Shown here in pieces: positions 33,963 to 42,253 of a stretch of DNA of 64,000 nt. Under the pieces are notes generated by a model. The model searched no databases. It saw only the letters and a program-made list of their open reading frames with translations, and was not told where the DNA came from. Position numbers and translations under genes: made by a program. The stretch comes from UBA5066 sp048500275 (GTDB lineage: Bacteria; Acidobacteriota; Thermoanaerobaculia; UBA5066): positions 992,001-1,056,000 of the forward strand of contig JASNYI010000001.1 of NCBI GenBank assembly GCA_048500275.1, written 5' to 3'. Position 1 is the stretch's first letter. Every line of letters starts with the position of its first letter.

Positions 33963-35311
33963 CTCACCACTTCGCCCGAGGCGTCGAACAGCAGGCCTCT
34001 CTCCTGGAGGGCCGCGCGGAAGCGGCCCGTCCCCGCCCCGCCGGAGGCGTGCGGCCACTCGTCGGAGTCCTCCGCGGGCGCGTGCCTCCTCCCCGTCCAT
34101 CGGCGGAGGCTCTCGGCGAGCGACGCGCCGAGGAGAGCGTCGAGGCGGCCCGAGGGGATACGACCCGGCGCGGGCTGCGGTTCGATCGCGGGCGCCTCCA
34201 TGGCAGCGCGCAACTCGCGGTCCCAGGCTCGCCCGCTCGTCTCGACCGTGTACCTGCTCTCCGCCGTCGCTCGACCGGCCTCGCCCAGCCGGCGCCTGCG
34301 GTCCGGGTCCGACGCGAGCGACGCGACGGCCTCCGCCAGGGCGGCGACGTCGCCGACCGGCGCGAGGAGGCAGTTCTCCCCGTGCACGAGGGCGCCTTCC
34401 TCCACGAGCCCCCGGTAGAGCGCCGACACGACGACGGCGCCGTGCCGCATCGCCTCCCAGGCGACGATCGGCCCCGTTTCCCACGAAGAGGTGAGAAGCA
34501 GGACGTCGAGCCCCGGGTAGACCTCTTCGTAGAGCTGCTCGCGCGAGAGCAAACCCCGTAGTCGGACCCTCCCGTCCGCGACGAGCGGGGCGAGCCTCTC
34601 CCGCAGCGCGGGCATCCCCGGACCGTCCCCGGCGACGTCGCAGCGGAAATCGAGGCCTCTCTCCGCGCAGAGATTGAGGATGCGGCCGAGATCCTCGGCC
34701 CGCTTCTGAGACTGCTCGACACGGCCGACCCACGCGAGACGCAGCGGGCCGGACGCCACCGCCGTCTTGCCCTCCTTCACCGGCGCCTCGGCGCCGTAGG
34801 GCGCATAGCCGACGCGATCCGGGTGGATGCCGCAGATCTCCCTTACGAGCCCCTGGGTGAGGCCATTCGTCGTCACCACCCTGTCGATCGTGCCCGCGTA
34901 TCTCTCGATCTCCGCCAGCTGCGCCGGCCCGAAGCCGTGGATCGTGAAGGCGACCCGGCCCCCGCGGCCCTCCGCCGAAGCCTTCCACCGTCGGGCGCCC
35001 TCGAGGGCGTCCCCCACGTTGATCACCGCCAGAACGTCCGGCCGGACCCTGCGAAGCGCCTCGCTCACCGCCCGAGCGCGGCCTTCCCACGTCCCAGTGA
35101 AGCAGGGCACCTCGACGACCTCGAGGCCCGGATGGGCTGCGGCGTACGCCTCCGGGTCGTGAAAGCGCACCCCGCGGACGAGCCCGACGACGACCCGCCA
35201 ACCCTCCCGGGAGAGCGAAGCCGCAGTCTGGTCGAGCCAGGTCTGCACGCCTCCCCAGAGGGAGGCAGAAGGCGCGAGAAGGAGCGCACGGCCCGGTCCG
35301 ATTGGCTTCAC
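33959..35311 (-). CDS. glycosyltransferase family 4
   Basis: This 450-residue GT-B protein (GTG 35311, overlapping the previous stop as TAGTG) starts ALLLAPSASLWGGVQTWLDQ, with the glycine loop of GT4 acceptor sites. The donor side shows LRLAWVGRVEQSQKRAEDL and SSWETGPIVAWEAMRHGAVVV (EX7E), then SRYTVETSGRAWDREL. About 60 residues at the C-terminus extend beyond the normal fold. The gene is tightly coupled on both sides. Confidence 0.88.
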   Translation of the reverse strand: MKPIGPGRALLLAPSASLWGGVQTWLDQTAASLSREGWRVVVGLVRGVRFHDPEAYAAAHPGLEVVEVPCFTGTWEGRARAVSEALRRVRPDVLAVINVGDALEGARRWKASAEGRGGRVAFTIHGFGPAQLAEIERYAGTIDRVVTTNGLTQGLVREICGIHPDRVGYAPYGAEAPVKEGKTAVASGPLRLAWVGRVEQSQKRAEDLGRILNLCAERGLDFRCDVAGDGPGMPALRERLAPLVADGRVRLRGLLSREQLYEEVYPGLDVLLLTSSWETGPIVAWEAMRHGAVVVSALYRGLVEEGALVHGENCLLAPVGDVAALAEAVASLASDPDRRRRLGEAGRATAESRYTVETSGRAWDRELRAAMEAPAIEPQPAPGRIPSGRLDALLGASLAESLRRWTGRRHAPAEDSDEWPHASGGAGTGRFRAALQERGLLFDASGEVVS

Positions 35312-36987
35312 TACCGAGTCCCGTTCGACGAACTCGAGCGTTCGGTCGGAGAATGGACTTCGGATTCCGCTCGACGCAGGAGCACGAGCCTCTCCGATCG
35401 ATAGGCGATGCGAACGCCCTCCGAGGACAGAGGAGGTTCGAGAGAAGGTGCCGGCTCCTCCGCTTTAGGGGAGTTCAGAACGCTGAGCACGAAGTGTTCG
35501 CCACTCTCATCGGCACCCAATTCGCTCAGCTTCCTGACGTTCATGCGGAGGGCGTACCAGGCGAGACCCTGGGCGTTGCTGTAGAGAAGGTCCGACTTTT
35601 CCACTCGACCCTCGCGGGCGGCCATCCGGATCTCTGCGACGAGCCCCTGCGAAGAGCTCGGAGACTCGATCCGGGTCGGCGAGACCAGCCGCAGCACGGA
35701 CGACCGGACGGAGCGCGCCGTGCCAGCCAGGAGAGCCACCGAGAGGAGGGCCACGGATGTTCTCGATACCCGGATCCCGAGCGGCCCGGTTGCCAGACGT
35801 CCTCCCCAGAGGATCCCGACGGTCGTCACGACGGATGCCACGAGCCAGGGGAAGGCCGGCAGCATAAGGCGCAGGTTGAAATTCGTGGACCGGTCGGAAA
35901 CCAGTTGAACGACGCCCAGAAACGCCACGTGGGCGAAGAGGGTTGTGGTGAAGACGGCGTTCGCACTCAGGAGAACGCCGAGCTCTTCCGCCGCCGCCTC
36001 GGAATCGCCGTTCCGCCTGACATGACCTCGAAGCCTCCGAAACCCGACGAGCGTAGCGACGACGGGGACGACGACAAGCGCAAGAGTCGCCACCAGCATA
36101 ACGGTCCGATTGCCCTCCGGGATCGGAACGAGCTGGTTCAGGAAGGAAGCCCACCCGTCCTCCAGGCGCGGGCCCAGCTCCTCCAGCGGCAGTCGTGCCC
36201 CGAGACGACGGGGGCTGGGGCCCAGGCCTTCGATTCCTGCGAGATGCCACGCCACCACCACGGGAGACAAAGCGGCGAAAGCCGCGAGAACCAGACCTGC
36301 AGGCCCTACCCTCCGACGAACGAGGAGGAGCAACGCGGCTCCCGCCAGAAGGGGAAGCACCGAAAGGGCCGCGTAGCGCAGGACGTAGCAGGCCCCGAAG
36401 AGAAACGCCGCGGCCACGAACGGCAGCAACGACCCCGAGTCCCCCGGCCGGAGCGCCCGTTCGATGGCGAGGATCAGGCCGCAGAACGGCGCGAGGAAGA
36501 GAGGCTCGGACCAAAGCTGCCCGAACGTGCTCGTGAGGAAGGTGTTCGTCAGGATGCAGAAGAGCACGACCGGAACCCCGAAGGTCGGCAGCGGAAGACT
36601 CGACAACAGGCCGAACAGGACCACGGACAGGAGCAGGAAGGCCACGACGTTGACCTGCCGGCTGACTTCCTCGGGCGCTCGATCCGCAAGGCGCGCCGAC
36701 GCCGCGTAGACGAGGGACGTACCCGGAGGATAGTGGAGGTCGACCTCGCCAGATAGCATGCGGTACTGCCCCGCGCTCAGGATCGACTCCGCGCCGGCGA
36801 GATAGCGGAAGGAGTCGTGCGACCCCACTCGGCCGCGCAGGTCCGGCATGGCCAGAATGGACACCACTCCCAGGAAGGTCGCAGCGAGCCAGGCCGCCAG
36901 GCCCGTCGCTCGTCTCCGATTGACCGTGCTCATGAATTCCAGGCGCCGATTCCCGATCTCGAGGTCGCCTGGAGCCGGCCAGTCCAT
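35311..36987 (-). CDS. multi-pass membrane glycosyltransferase, GT39/PMT-like
   Basis: A protein of 558 residues from ATG 36987 (or 540 from ATG 36933, just before the first membrane segment). It has 10-12 hydrophobic segments in the first 440 residues. After TM1 comes the periplasmic motif RVGSHDSFRYLAGAESIL, then DLHYPPGTSLVYAASA, the D-x...PPG layout of ArnT/PMT-like enzymes that transfer sugars from polyprenyl-phosphate donors. The C-terminal region is a soluble periplasmic domain of about 100 residues. GC content drops visibly from here to about 39.2 kb. Confidence 0.75.
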   Translation of the reverse strand: MDWPAPGDLEIGNRRLEFMSTVNRRRATGLAAWLAATFLGVVSILAMPDLRGRVGSHDSFRYLAGAESILSAGQYRMLSGEVDLHYPPGTSLVYAASARLADRAPEEVSRQVNVVAFLLLSVVLFGLLSSLPLPTFGVPVVLFCILTNTFLTSTFGQLWSEPLFLAPFCGLILAIERALRPGDSGSLLPFVAAAFLFGACYVLRYAALSVLPLLAGAALLLLVRRRVGPAGLVLAAFAALSPVVVAWHLAGIEGLGPSPRRLGARLPLEELGPRLEDGWASFLNQLVPIPEGNRTVMLVATLALVVVPVVATLVGFRRLRGHVRRNGDSEAAAEELGVLLSANAVFTTTLFAHVAFLGVVQLVSDRSTNFNLRLMLPAFPWLVASVVTTVGILWGGRLATGPLGIRVSRTSVALLSVALLAGTARSVRSSVLRLVSPTRIESPSSSQGLVAEIRMAAREGRVEKSDLLYSNAQGLAWYALRMNVRKLSELGADESGEHFVLSVLNSPKAEEPAPSLEPPLSSEGVRIAYRSERLVLLRRAESEVHSPTERSSSSNGTR

Positions 36988-36993
36988 GCACCG

Positions 36994-37866
36994 CTATCTT
37001 TCAAATCGTGCGTCGTCTTCTGGTACTCGGCCTCGACCGGCTCCCGAACGTACTCTGTCCCGAGAAGCAGAGACGATCTTTCCGTCTCTCGCAAGCGCAT
37101 AACCCGCGGATCTGAGCCTATCCAGCACGAGATCGAGCTTCTCCTCGTATCCGTCGACCCGGTGATACTCGAATACGATGCTCCCGATCCGATCGAGGAC
37201 CCGGTCCGGCAACGAAGGGAAGATGTCGTACTCGCCCCCCTCGCAATCGACCTTGAGAAGGTCCACGTGCTCGAGCTGATGCTCTTCGAAGAGTTCCTGC
37301 AGTGTGACACTTTGAGTTCTTCGCCGCTCGGCTCCCTGATACCAGTAGGAAGAGACGTGGATCTCGTCGTTCGCCTGAATCCGGACATTCAGCATCACTT
37401 CATGTGAATCACTCACAGCCTTGTTGACCGCAGTGATTCGATCAGCGAGCCTGTTGATCTCGATGTTCTGCTGCAGTAGCTTGAAATTCTCCTGAGTGGG
37501 CTCGTAGACGACGACGCGTTCCGCACCGAGGTGTTTCACCGCGTAGACGGAGAAATCCCCGATGTAACCACCGATGTCGACGATGACTGGATTCGGCGGC
37601 AGCGTGATGTGCCGCACATACGGCCTCTCGAAGAAGATCTCCCGGATGATCCGGGCATCCCAGATGTTCCGTCGGATCGTCAACTCCAGGCCGTCATGAG
37701 TGCGCAGAACGACTGTTCCCTCTCCCTTCTGACGAAGCGCTGCCAGATAAAGATCGTAGTTCTCGAAGAGCCGCTTGCTTTCCTCCTTCTCGCGCCACGT
37801 TTGCACCCGTTCATAGGCGTATCGGGCGAGAGACAGCCTCTTCAAGGCACTCTTGATCGCAGACAT
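36994..37866 (-). CDS. FkbM-family SAM-dependent methyltransferase
   Basis: A 290-residue protein. Motif I is VIVDIGGYIGDFSVYAVKHLG (about residue 92), followed by VVVYEPTQENFKLL and the FkbM motif DLLKVDCEGGEYDIF (about 205). The N-terminus is predicted helical and the first 30 residues are basic. It shares the family with 12365-13297 but is not a close copy. Base composition is lower in GC than the main cluster (a hand-counted 60-nt sample near 37.3 kb is about 52%), so it may have arrived separately. Its ATG (37866) is the first in the minus-strand run 37866-24771. Confidence 0.87.
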   Translation of the reverse strand: MSAIKSALKRLSLARYAYERVQTWREKEESKRLFENYDLYLAALRQKGEGTVVLRTHDGLELTIRRNIWDARIIREIFFERPYVRHITLPPNPVIVDIGGYIGDFSVYAVKHLGAERVVVYEPTQENFKLLQQNIEINRLADRITAVNKAVSDSHEVMLNVRIQANDEIHVSSYWYQGAERRRTQSVTLQELFEEHQLEHVDLLKVDCEGGEYDIFPSLPDRVLDRIGSIVFEYHRVDGYEEKLDLVLDRLRSAGYALARDGKIVSASRDRVRSGAGRGRVPEDDARFER

Positions 37867-38454
37867 CAGGCCTGCCCTCTAGGGGTGTGGGTTGCTGCCA
37901 GCGATCTCGCGCCACTGGCGTGTGTCGATGAAAACGAGTTACGGGTGGGGCGGATCTTTTCAGTCGATGGCCTGGCCCGCTGAGCGGGACCCTCAGCAGT
38001 CATGCTGAAGCCGCCGAAACAGTCAGGTGCTTGGCGGACACGCTCGACACGATCACGTCTGTCTGCCGTGTCGCCGGGATCATGACCAACCCCTGCCGGG
38101 AGGTGGGGCCGGGGCTGCGGTCGCAGGTCGCGGCTAGCCGCTCCGCGGTTTCGAGTGCGATCCCCGAGCTCAGCGGAATCCGGACACCACCCTGCCTCCA
38201 CGTGCTTCTTGTTCGGAGTACCTCCGCAAGCAACGGGGCATCAGCGGGAAGCGAAGGACGACGTGAGTCACTCACGATCTGCGGTCCCTCACCCCGCATC
38301 AGGCTGCGTAGGCTCTCCCTTCGTCGAGCATCTCATCGGCCATAGTCCTTAACATGGCCCTATAGCCACGACGCCCGACACCTCGAAGTCCTTTCGTCTT
38401 CCGATCTCTAGACGACTCGTAGGTCTACTCCGCCAGCGGGATATCGGCCATCCT
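37867..38454. other. 588-nt gap without intact gene, lower GC
   Basis: No frame here has credible codon use or a family match, apart from a short remnant at 38000-38150. A perfect 6-bp inverted repeat (TCAGCA, 4-nt loop, TGCTGA) at 37993-38008 sits just past the remnant's stop on the minus strand and may end the transcript coming from the methyltransferase at 38455-39204. The gap probably also holds the promoter of the run beginning at 37866, but no clear -35/-10 pair stands out. It looks like a scar of a lost gene. Confidence 0.5.
38000..38150 (-). pseudogene. possible remnant of a Wzt C-terminal domain
   Basis: A minus-strand frame ending at TGA 38000-38002 encodes RQGLVMIPATRQTD. The intact Wzt-like gene 1.2 kb away (39214-40503) encodes ARQGLVMIPGSWSV close to its own C-terminus. 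The matching DNA is about 30 nt long with most positions identical. The upstream part (LETAERLAAT) is loosely similar to the Wzt stretch VVDAFQFHAT. No complete gene can be built, so this is either a decayed second copy or a fragment left by recombination. Confidence 0.35.
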
Positions 38455-39204
38455 TCACGACGACTCTCTTCGTCTGTCCCCCGCCGCTGGGTACTGGAGT
38501 ACGACGGCGAAGTCGCGGCGCATGAACGGCCTCCTACTCATCACGAGGCGTGCTACCGGGTTTGCCAGGAACTTCCAAGGGCGTCGGGAGAGGGGGTATC
38601 GAAACCGAGTTGAAATCCAGAGCGCATCGACGACCTCGAAGCCATGCCGTGTGACGCTTTCCCAAAGAACACAAGGGTCGATCCAGACGGTATGCTCTCG
38701 ATTGACAGCTATTCGACCCTCGAAGAGGCAAAGAAAGAACTGCTCAATGCTGAATGGATTCGGCGTCGTCAGAAGGAAGACCGAACCTTGGTGCATGTGT
38801 CTCGCCACAGAGTCAAGAAACTGTCCAATGTTTGACAGATGCTCGACCAAGTCTCCCGCGACTATGACGTCGAATGTGGCTCCGAGATCAAAGCTCTCCG
38901 CGTTCTCGGCGCGTATGTCGAAGCCCCTGCTGCGAAGCGTAAGCGCGTCGCTTTCGAGCGCATCGATACCGACAACCGACTTCGCGACGGTCTTAATCCT
39001 CTTGTGTAGCCACCGGTCCCCGAGCTCCAGCGCTGTCTGATGATCGTGATCGATGCAACCGATATCGAGAACGCTCTTCCCGGCGCAGTACTCGTCGACA
39101 AGGTCTTCTTTCGGCACTTCGCTATCCAGATCTCTAAGGTGATTCAGGAACTCACCTCGATCGCGGAATGGCGGCCGGCTACTGACCTGACTACTTACAT
39201 TCAT
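38455..39204 (-). CDS. class I SAM-dependent methyltransferase
   Basis: A 249-residue protein with SVLDIGCIDHDHQTALELG (motif I, about residue 45), SVVGIDALESDALTLRSRG, and FDVIVAGDLVEHLSNIGQFL as the post-I acidic region, then FLLTTPNPFSIEQFF. This is a typical small methyltransferase of O-antigen clusters (Methyltransf_11/23 type). It lies 9 nt downstream of the Wzt gene, so it may methylate the chain end recognised by the transporter, as WbdD-type caps do in some ABC-exported O-antigens. That role is inference. The gene has lower GC (about 57% in a counted 60-nt sample) than its neighbours. Confidence 0.82.
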   Translation of the reverse strand: MNVSSQVSSRPPFRDRGEFLNHLRDLDSEVPKEDLVDEYCAGKSVLDIGCIDHDHQTALELGDRWLHKRIKTVAKSVVGIDALESDALTLRSRGFDIRAENAESFDLGATFDVIVAGDLVEHLSNIGQFLDSVARHMHQGSVFLLTTPNPFSIEQFFLCLFEGRIAVNREHTVWIDPCVLWESVTRHGFEVVDALWISTRFRYPLSRRPWKFLANPVARLVMSRRPFMRRDFAVVLQYPAAGDRRRESS

Positions 39205-39213
39205 GAAGGCTTC

Positions 39214-40503
39214 CTATTCATCTGCGGCCGCGCGGACGGGGACTCTCCCAGAGCGCTCTGATGGGCCCACGCTCCAAGACCCCGGGATCATCACGAGCCC
39301 CTGCCGAGCGCCGGAGGAGGCTCCCTCCGAATTCACCGTCTCCGTCGCGTGAAACTGGAACGCGTCGACGACGTCGAGGACTCCGAGCACCGGGTGCTTG
39401 AGCATGACCCGGATGCCGTAGGTCTTCGGCAGGAGGAGCCCGGGCGGGAACTCGACCAGGACTACGTGGCGGCCCCCCGAGGAGGGAGTGACGATACCGG
39501 CGTCTTCGGGGACGGAGCCGAACACCGGATCTCCGACAGCGCTGAGGACGGAGACCCAGACCTGGACACCCGAGCACCGGCTCGAAAGGCGGTAGTCCAC
39601 GGCGACGCGGAGGGGATCGCCTGTGAGAATCGCCCCCGCCTCCGTCCCGTCCTCCCCCGCGAGCCAGACGCTCTCGATCCATCGTTCCCCCTCGGAAGGC
39701 CGCTCCCGGTTCCAGCGGATCGACTGCCGGAACCCCTCCCTCAGGTACCGCTCCGTCACCGAGACGGCCGGGCCGACCTCGCGCACCTCACCTCTCGAGA
39801 GGAGGACCACCCTCGCGCAGAGACGCTGGACCGCGGCCATGTTGTGGCTCACGAAGAGGACCGTCCTTCCGTGGCGCGCCACCTCGCCCATCTTCCCGAG
39901 GCACTTCGCCTGGAAGGTCGCGTCGCCCACCGCGAGCACCTCGTCCACGAGGAGGATCTCGGGCTCGAGGTGCGCCGCCACGGCGAACGCGAGGCGCATG
40001 TACATACCGCTCGAGTAGTGCTTTACCGGGGTGTCGATGAACCGCTCCACCTCGGCGAAAGCGACGATCTCGTCGAACTTGCGGAGGATCTCCTGCCGAC
40101 GCATCCCGAGGATGGCTCCGTTCAGGAAGGTGTTCTCGCGCCCCGTCAGTTCGGGCTGGAACCCGGTGCCAACCTCGAGGAGACTGGCCACCCGGCCGTG
40201 GACCACTGCCGTGCCGGACGTCGGCTCGGTTATGCGTGCGAGGATCTTCAGGAGCGTCGACTTCCCCGCGCCGTTGCCGCCGACGATCCCGACCACCTCC
40301 CCCGGCGCGATGTCGAAGGAGACGTCCTTCAGGGCCCAGAACTTGCCGCCCTTTGCGTTCGGCGTCGACTCGGCGCCGCGAAGCCTCCGGCCGAAGCGCT
40401 GGGCCGCCCCGGCCAACGCCCCTCGGAGGGTCCCCTTCCAGTAGGCGTCGTACGTCAGGCTGTACTGCTTGGAGATTCCGTCGAGCCGGATCGCTCCCTT
40501 CAT
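39214..40503 (-). CDS. wzt: Wzt: ABC transporter ATP-binding protein for polysaccharide export
   Basis: From ATG 40503 (ATGA overlap with the permease gene) the product has 429 residues. The nucleotide-binding domain includes IVGGNGAGKSTLLKIL (Walker A, about 78), HYSSGMYMRLAFA (signature, about 162), EILLVDEVLAVGD (Walker B, about 183) and TVLFVSHNM (H-loop, about 216). Residues about 260-429 form an extra C-terminal Wzt_C-type domain, which in O9a/O8 systems binds the terminal modification of the glycan. With the Wzm-like permease it moves undecaprenol-linked polymer across the inner membrane. Confidence 0.95.
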   Translation of the reverse strand: MKGAIRLDGISKQYSLTYDAYWKGTLRGALAGAAQRFGRRLRGAESTPNAKGGKFWALKDVSFDIAPGEVVGIVGGNGAGKSTLLKILARITEPTSGTAVVHGRVASLLEVGTGFQPELTGRENTFLNGAILGMRRQEILRKFDEIVAFAEVERFIDTPVKHYSSGMYMRLAFAVAAHLEPEILLVDEVLAVGDATFQAKCLGKMGEVARHGRTVLFVSHNMAAVQRLCARVVLLSRGEVREVGPAVSVTERYLREGFRQSIRWNRERPSEGERWIESVWLAGEDGTEAGAILTGDPLRVAVDYRLSSRCSGVQVWVSVLSAVGDPVFGSVPEDAGIVTPSSGGRHVVLVEFPPGLLLPKTYGIRVMLKHPVLGVLDVVDAFQFHATETVNSEGASSGARQGLVMIPGSWSVGPSERSGRVPVRAAADE

Positions 40504-41336
40504 ACGGTGTCCGCGAACGTCCGCTCGGAGGAGCGGAAGAAGAAGAGGCCGCCGCCAAGGAGAACGAGTGCGATCGCGACGCTCGCCGCCAGTGCGTCCA
40601 GGCTCCACGGCCTGCCGAAGATTGCGCTTCTGAAGCCCTCCGTGACGCCAACCATCGGGTTGAGGAGCAGGAAGGGACGAAACCGTTCCGGAACGAGCGA
40701 GAGGGGATAGATGACCGGCGTCGCGTACATCCAGACCTGCAGGAGGAACGGGACCGCGTTGCCGATGTCGCGGTAGCGGACGTTGAGCGAGCCGAGCCAG
40801 AGGCCCACTCCCAGCGCGATGGCCATGGTCAGGAGGAGCAGCAGGGGAACGCCCCAGAGCGCCGCGAGCGGAGGAACCTGCCCGTACCAGGCCATCAGGA
40901 CGCCGAGGAGGCACAGGGAGATCATCACGTCGACGAGTCCGGACAGGACGACAGAGACGGGGATGATCAGGCGAGGGAAGTAGACCTTGCAGATCAGGTG
41001 CGCGTTGCCGACGAGGGCGAGGGTGCCCCCGCTCGTGGCCCCTGAGAAGTAGTTCCACGGGATCATCGCGGCGAAGATGAAGACAGCGTAGGGGAGCCCG
41101 TCCGAGGGGACGCGCGCCAGCTTTCCGAAGACGAGGGTCATCATCACGGCCGGCAGTAGCGGCTTCAGGACGACCCATACCACTCCGAGGACGGTCTGCT
41201 TGAACCTCATCTTCAGGTCGCGCCAGACGATGAAGTACAGGAGCTCGTGGTATCGCCAGAACTCGGCGAGGTCCAGGGCGCGCCACCCGGCCGTGGGGCG
41301 GATCAGGGCGGCGGGAAAGTCGGGAGATGCGCTCAA
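40500..41336 (-). CDS. wzm: Wzm: ABC transporter permease for polysaccharide export
   Basis: Read from TTG 41336, which overlaps the stop of the GT2 gene (TTGA), the product has 278 residues with six membrane segments. It starts with the ABC2-type motif ELLYFIVWRDLKMRFKQTVLG, followed by PWNYFSGATSGGTLALVGN and YFPRLIIPVSVVLSGLVD. These match Wzm/TagG/KpsM-type permeases. No ATG or GTG gives a shorter sensible N-terminus, since the next Met is inside the conserved motif. Partner of the ATPase encoded immediately downstream. Confidence 0.95.
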   Translation of the reverse strand: MSASPDFPAALIRPTAGWRALDLAEFWRYHELLYFIVWRDLKMRFKQTVLGVVWVVLKPLLPAVMMTLVFGKLARVPSDGLPYAVFIFAAMIPWNYFSGATSGGTLALVGNAHLICKVYFPRLIIPVSVVLSGLVDVMISLCLLGVLMAWYGQVPPLAALWGVPLLLLLTMAIALGVGLWLGSLNVRYRDIGNAVPFLLQVWMYATPVIYPLSLVPERFRPFLLLNPMVGVTEGFRSAIFGRPWSLDALAASVAIALVLLGGGLFFFRSSERTFADTV

Positions 41337-42253
41337 GCGTTCGGTCCCTCTTGATCTCGTGAAGTCCGGCCTCGCAGCCGGTCGACGTAGTAGCCCGTCG
41401 TCAGACTCAGGGTGTCCAGAGGTGCCGCCCGAAGCGCTCGCCCGAGAAGCCCGGCCGCAAGGCCGATTCGGCCCGCACGAAGACTTCCGAGGGCCACAGG
41501 GACGATCTTCCGCGAAAGGAACTCGCGGACACCGACCGTGGCCGCGATGCCGGGAAGGTGCAGGCCGAGAAGAAGCGAGTGGACATGCGCGGTCTTCTCG
41601 AGCGACCAGGACTCGAGGAGCGCCCCGGCGTGTCGCCGGTAGCGATAGACGGCGTCCGGGATCCAGTCGATCCGCCAGCCGGCGTCGAGGAGCTGGAGGG
41701 CGAATTCCCAGTCCTCGTAGAGCCCGGAGAGCTCGGCTCGCCAGCCTGGTACGGCTCGAACGGCCTCCGAGCGCAGGAGCGTTCCCGAACCAGGCGCCGG
41801 ACTCTTGAAATAGCGTTCCGCGGGCTCCGGCGCCTCGGTGGGCCAACGCCCTCCTTCCGGCCGGAGACGGCTTTCTCCGAAGTAGTGCTGGGTACCGAAT
41901 ACGCCGGCTGATTCGGGCGCTCCTTCCATAGCGCGAAGGAGCTTCTCGACGTAGGCTGGTTCGATCACGTCGTCGGCGTCGACGGCAAGGTGATACGGCA
42001 GGTGCCCCAGAAGGCGGAACCCCTCGCGACGAACCGCCGAGAGACCGCGGTTGCCCGGGAACCGGACGACGCGGACCCGGTCCGAGGCGAGGGTCTCCAG
42101 GAGCCCGGGTGTCTCCCCGTCGTCGGACCCGTCGTCGATGACGACGGCCGTCCAATCCCGGAACGTCTGCGCCTCCAGACTCGCGACGCATTCCCCCGCG
42201 AAGCGGCCATGGTTGTAGCAGGGGACCACGATCCCGACGACGGGCTCCGTCAC
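41333..42253 (-). CDS. glycosyltransferase family 2
   Basis: A 306-residue protein from GTG 42253 (GTGA overlap). Motifs are VGIVVPCYNHGRFAGECVASL, VVIDDGSDDGET and HLAVDADDVIEPAYVEKLL (DxD about residue 95), then GSGTLLRSEAVRAVPGWRAE and YEDWEFALQLLDAGW, which is the acceptor-side ED motif. A C-terminal helical region of about 80 residues follows. It is sandwiched between the exporter genes and the epimerase gene. Confidence 0.9.
   Translation of the reverse strand: MTEPVVGIVVPCYNHGRFAGECVASLEAQTFRDWTAVVIDDGSDDGETPGLLETLASDRVRVVRFPGNRGLSAVRREGFRLLGHLPYHLAVDADDVIEPAYVEKLLRAMEGAPESAGVFGTQHYFGESRLRPEGGRWPTEAPEPAERYFKSPAPGSGTLLRSEAVRAVPGWRAELSGLYEDWEFALQLLDAGWRIDWIPDAVYRYRRHAGALLESWSLEKTAHVHSLLLGLHLPGIAATVGVREFLSRKIVPVALGSLRAGRIGLAAGLLGRALRAAPLDTLSLTTGYYVDRLRGRTSRDQEGPNA

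Noticed and set aside
37867..38454. Several short plus-strand open frames as small genes
   Set aside because: No ribosome sites, no conserved motifs and serine/arginine-rich products. The only signal is the Wzt-like remnant on the minus strand.
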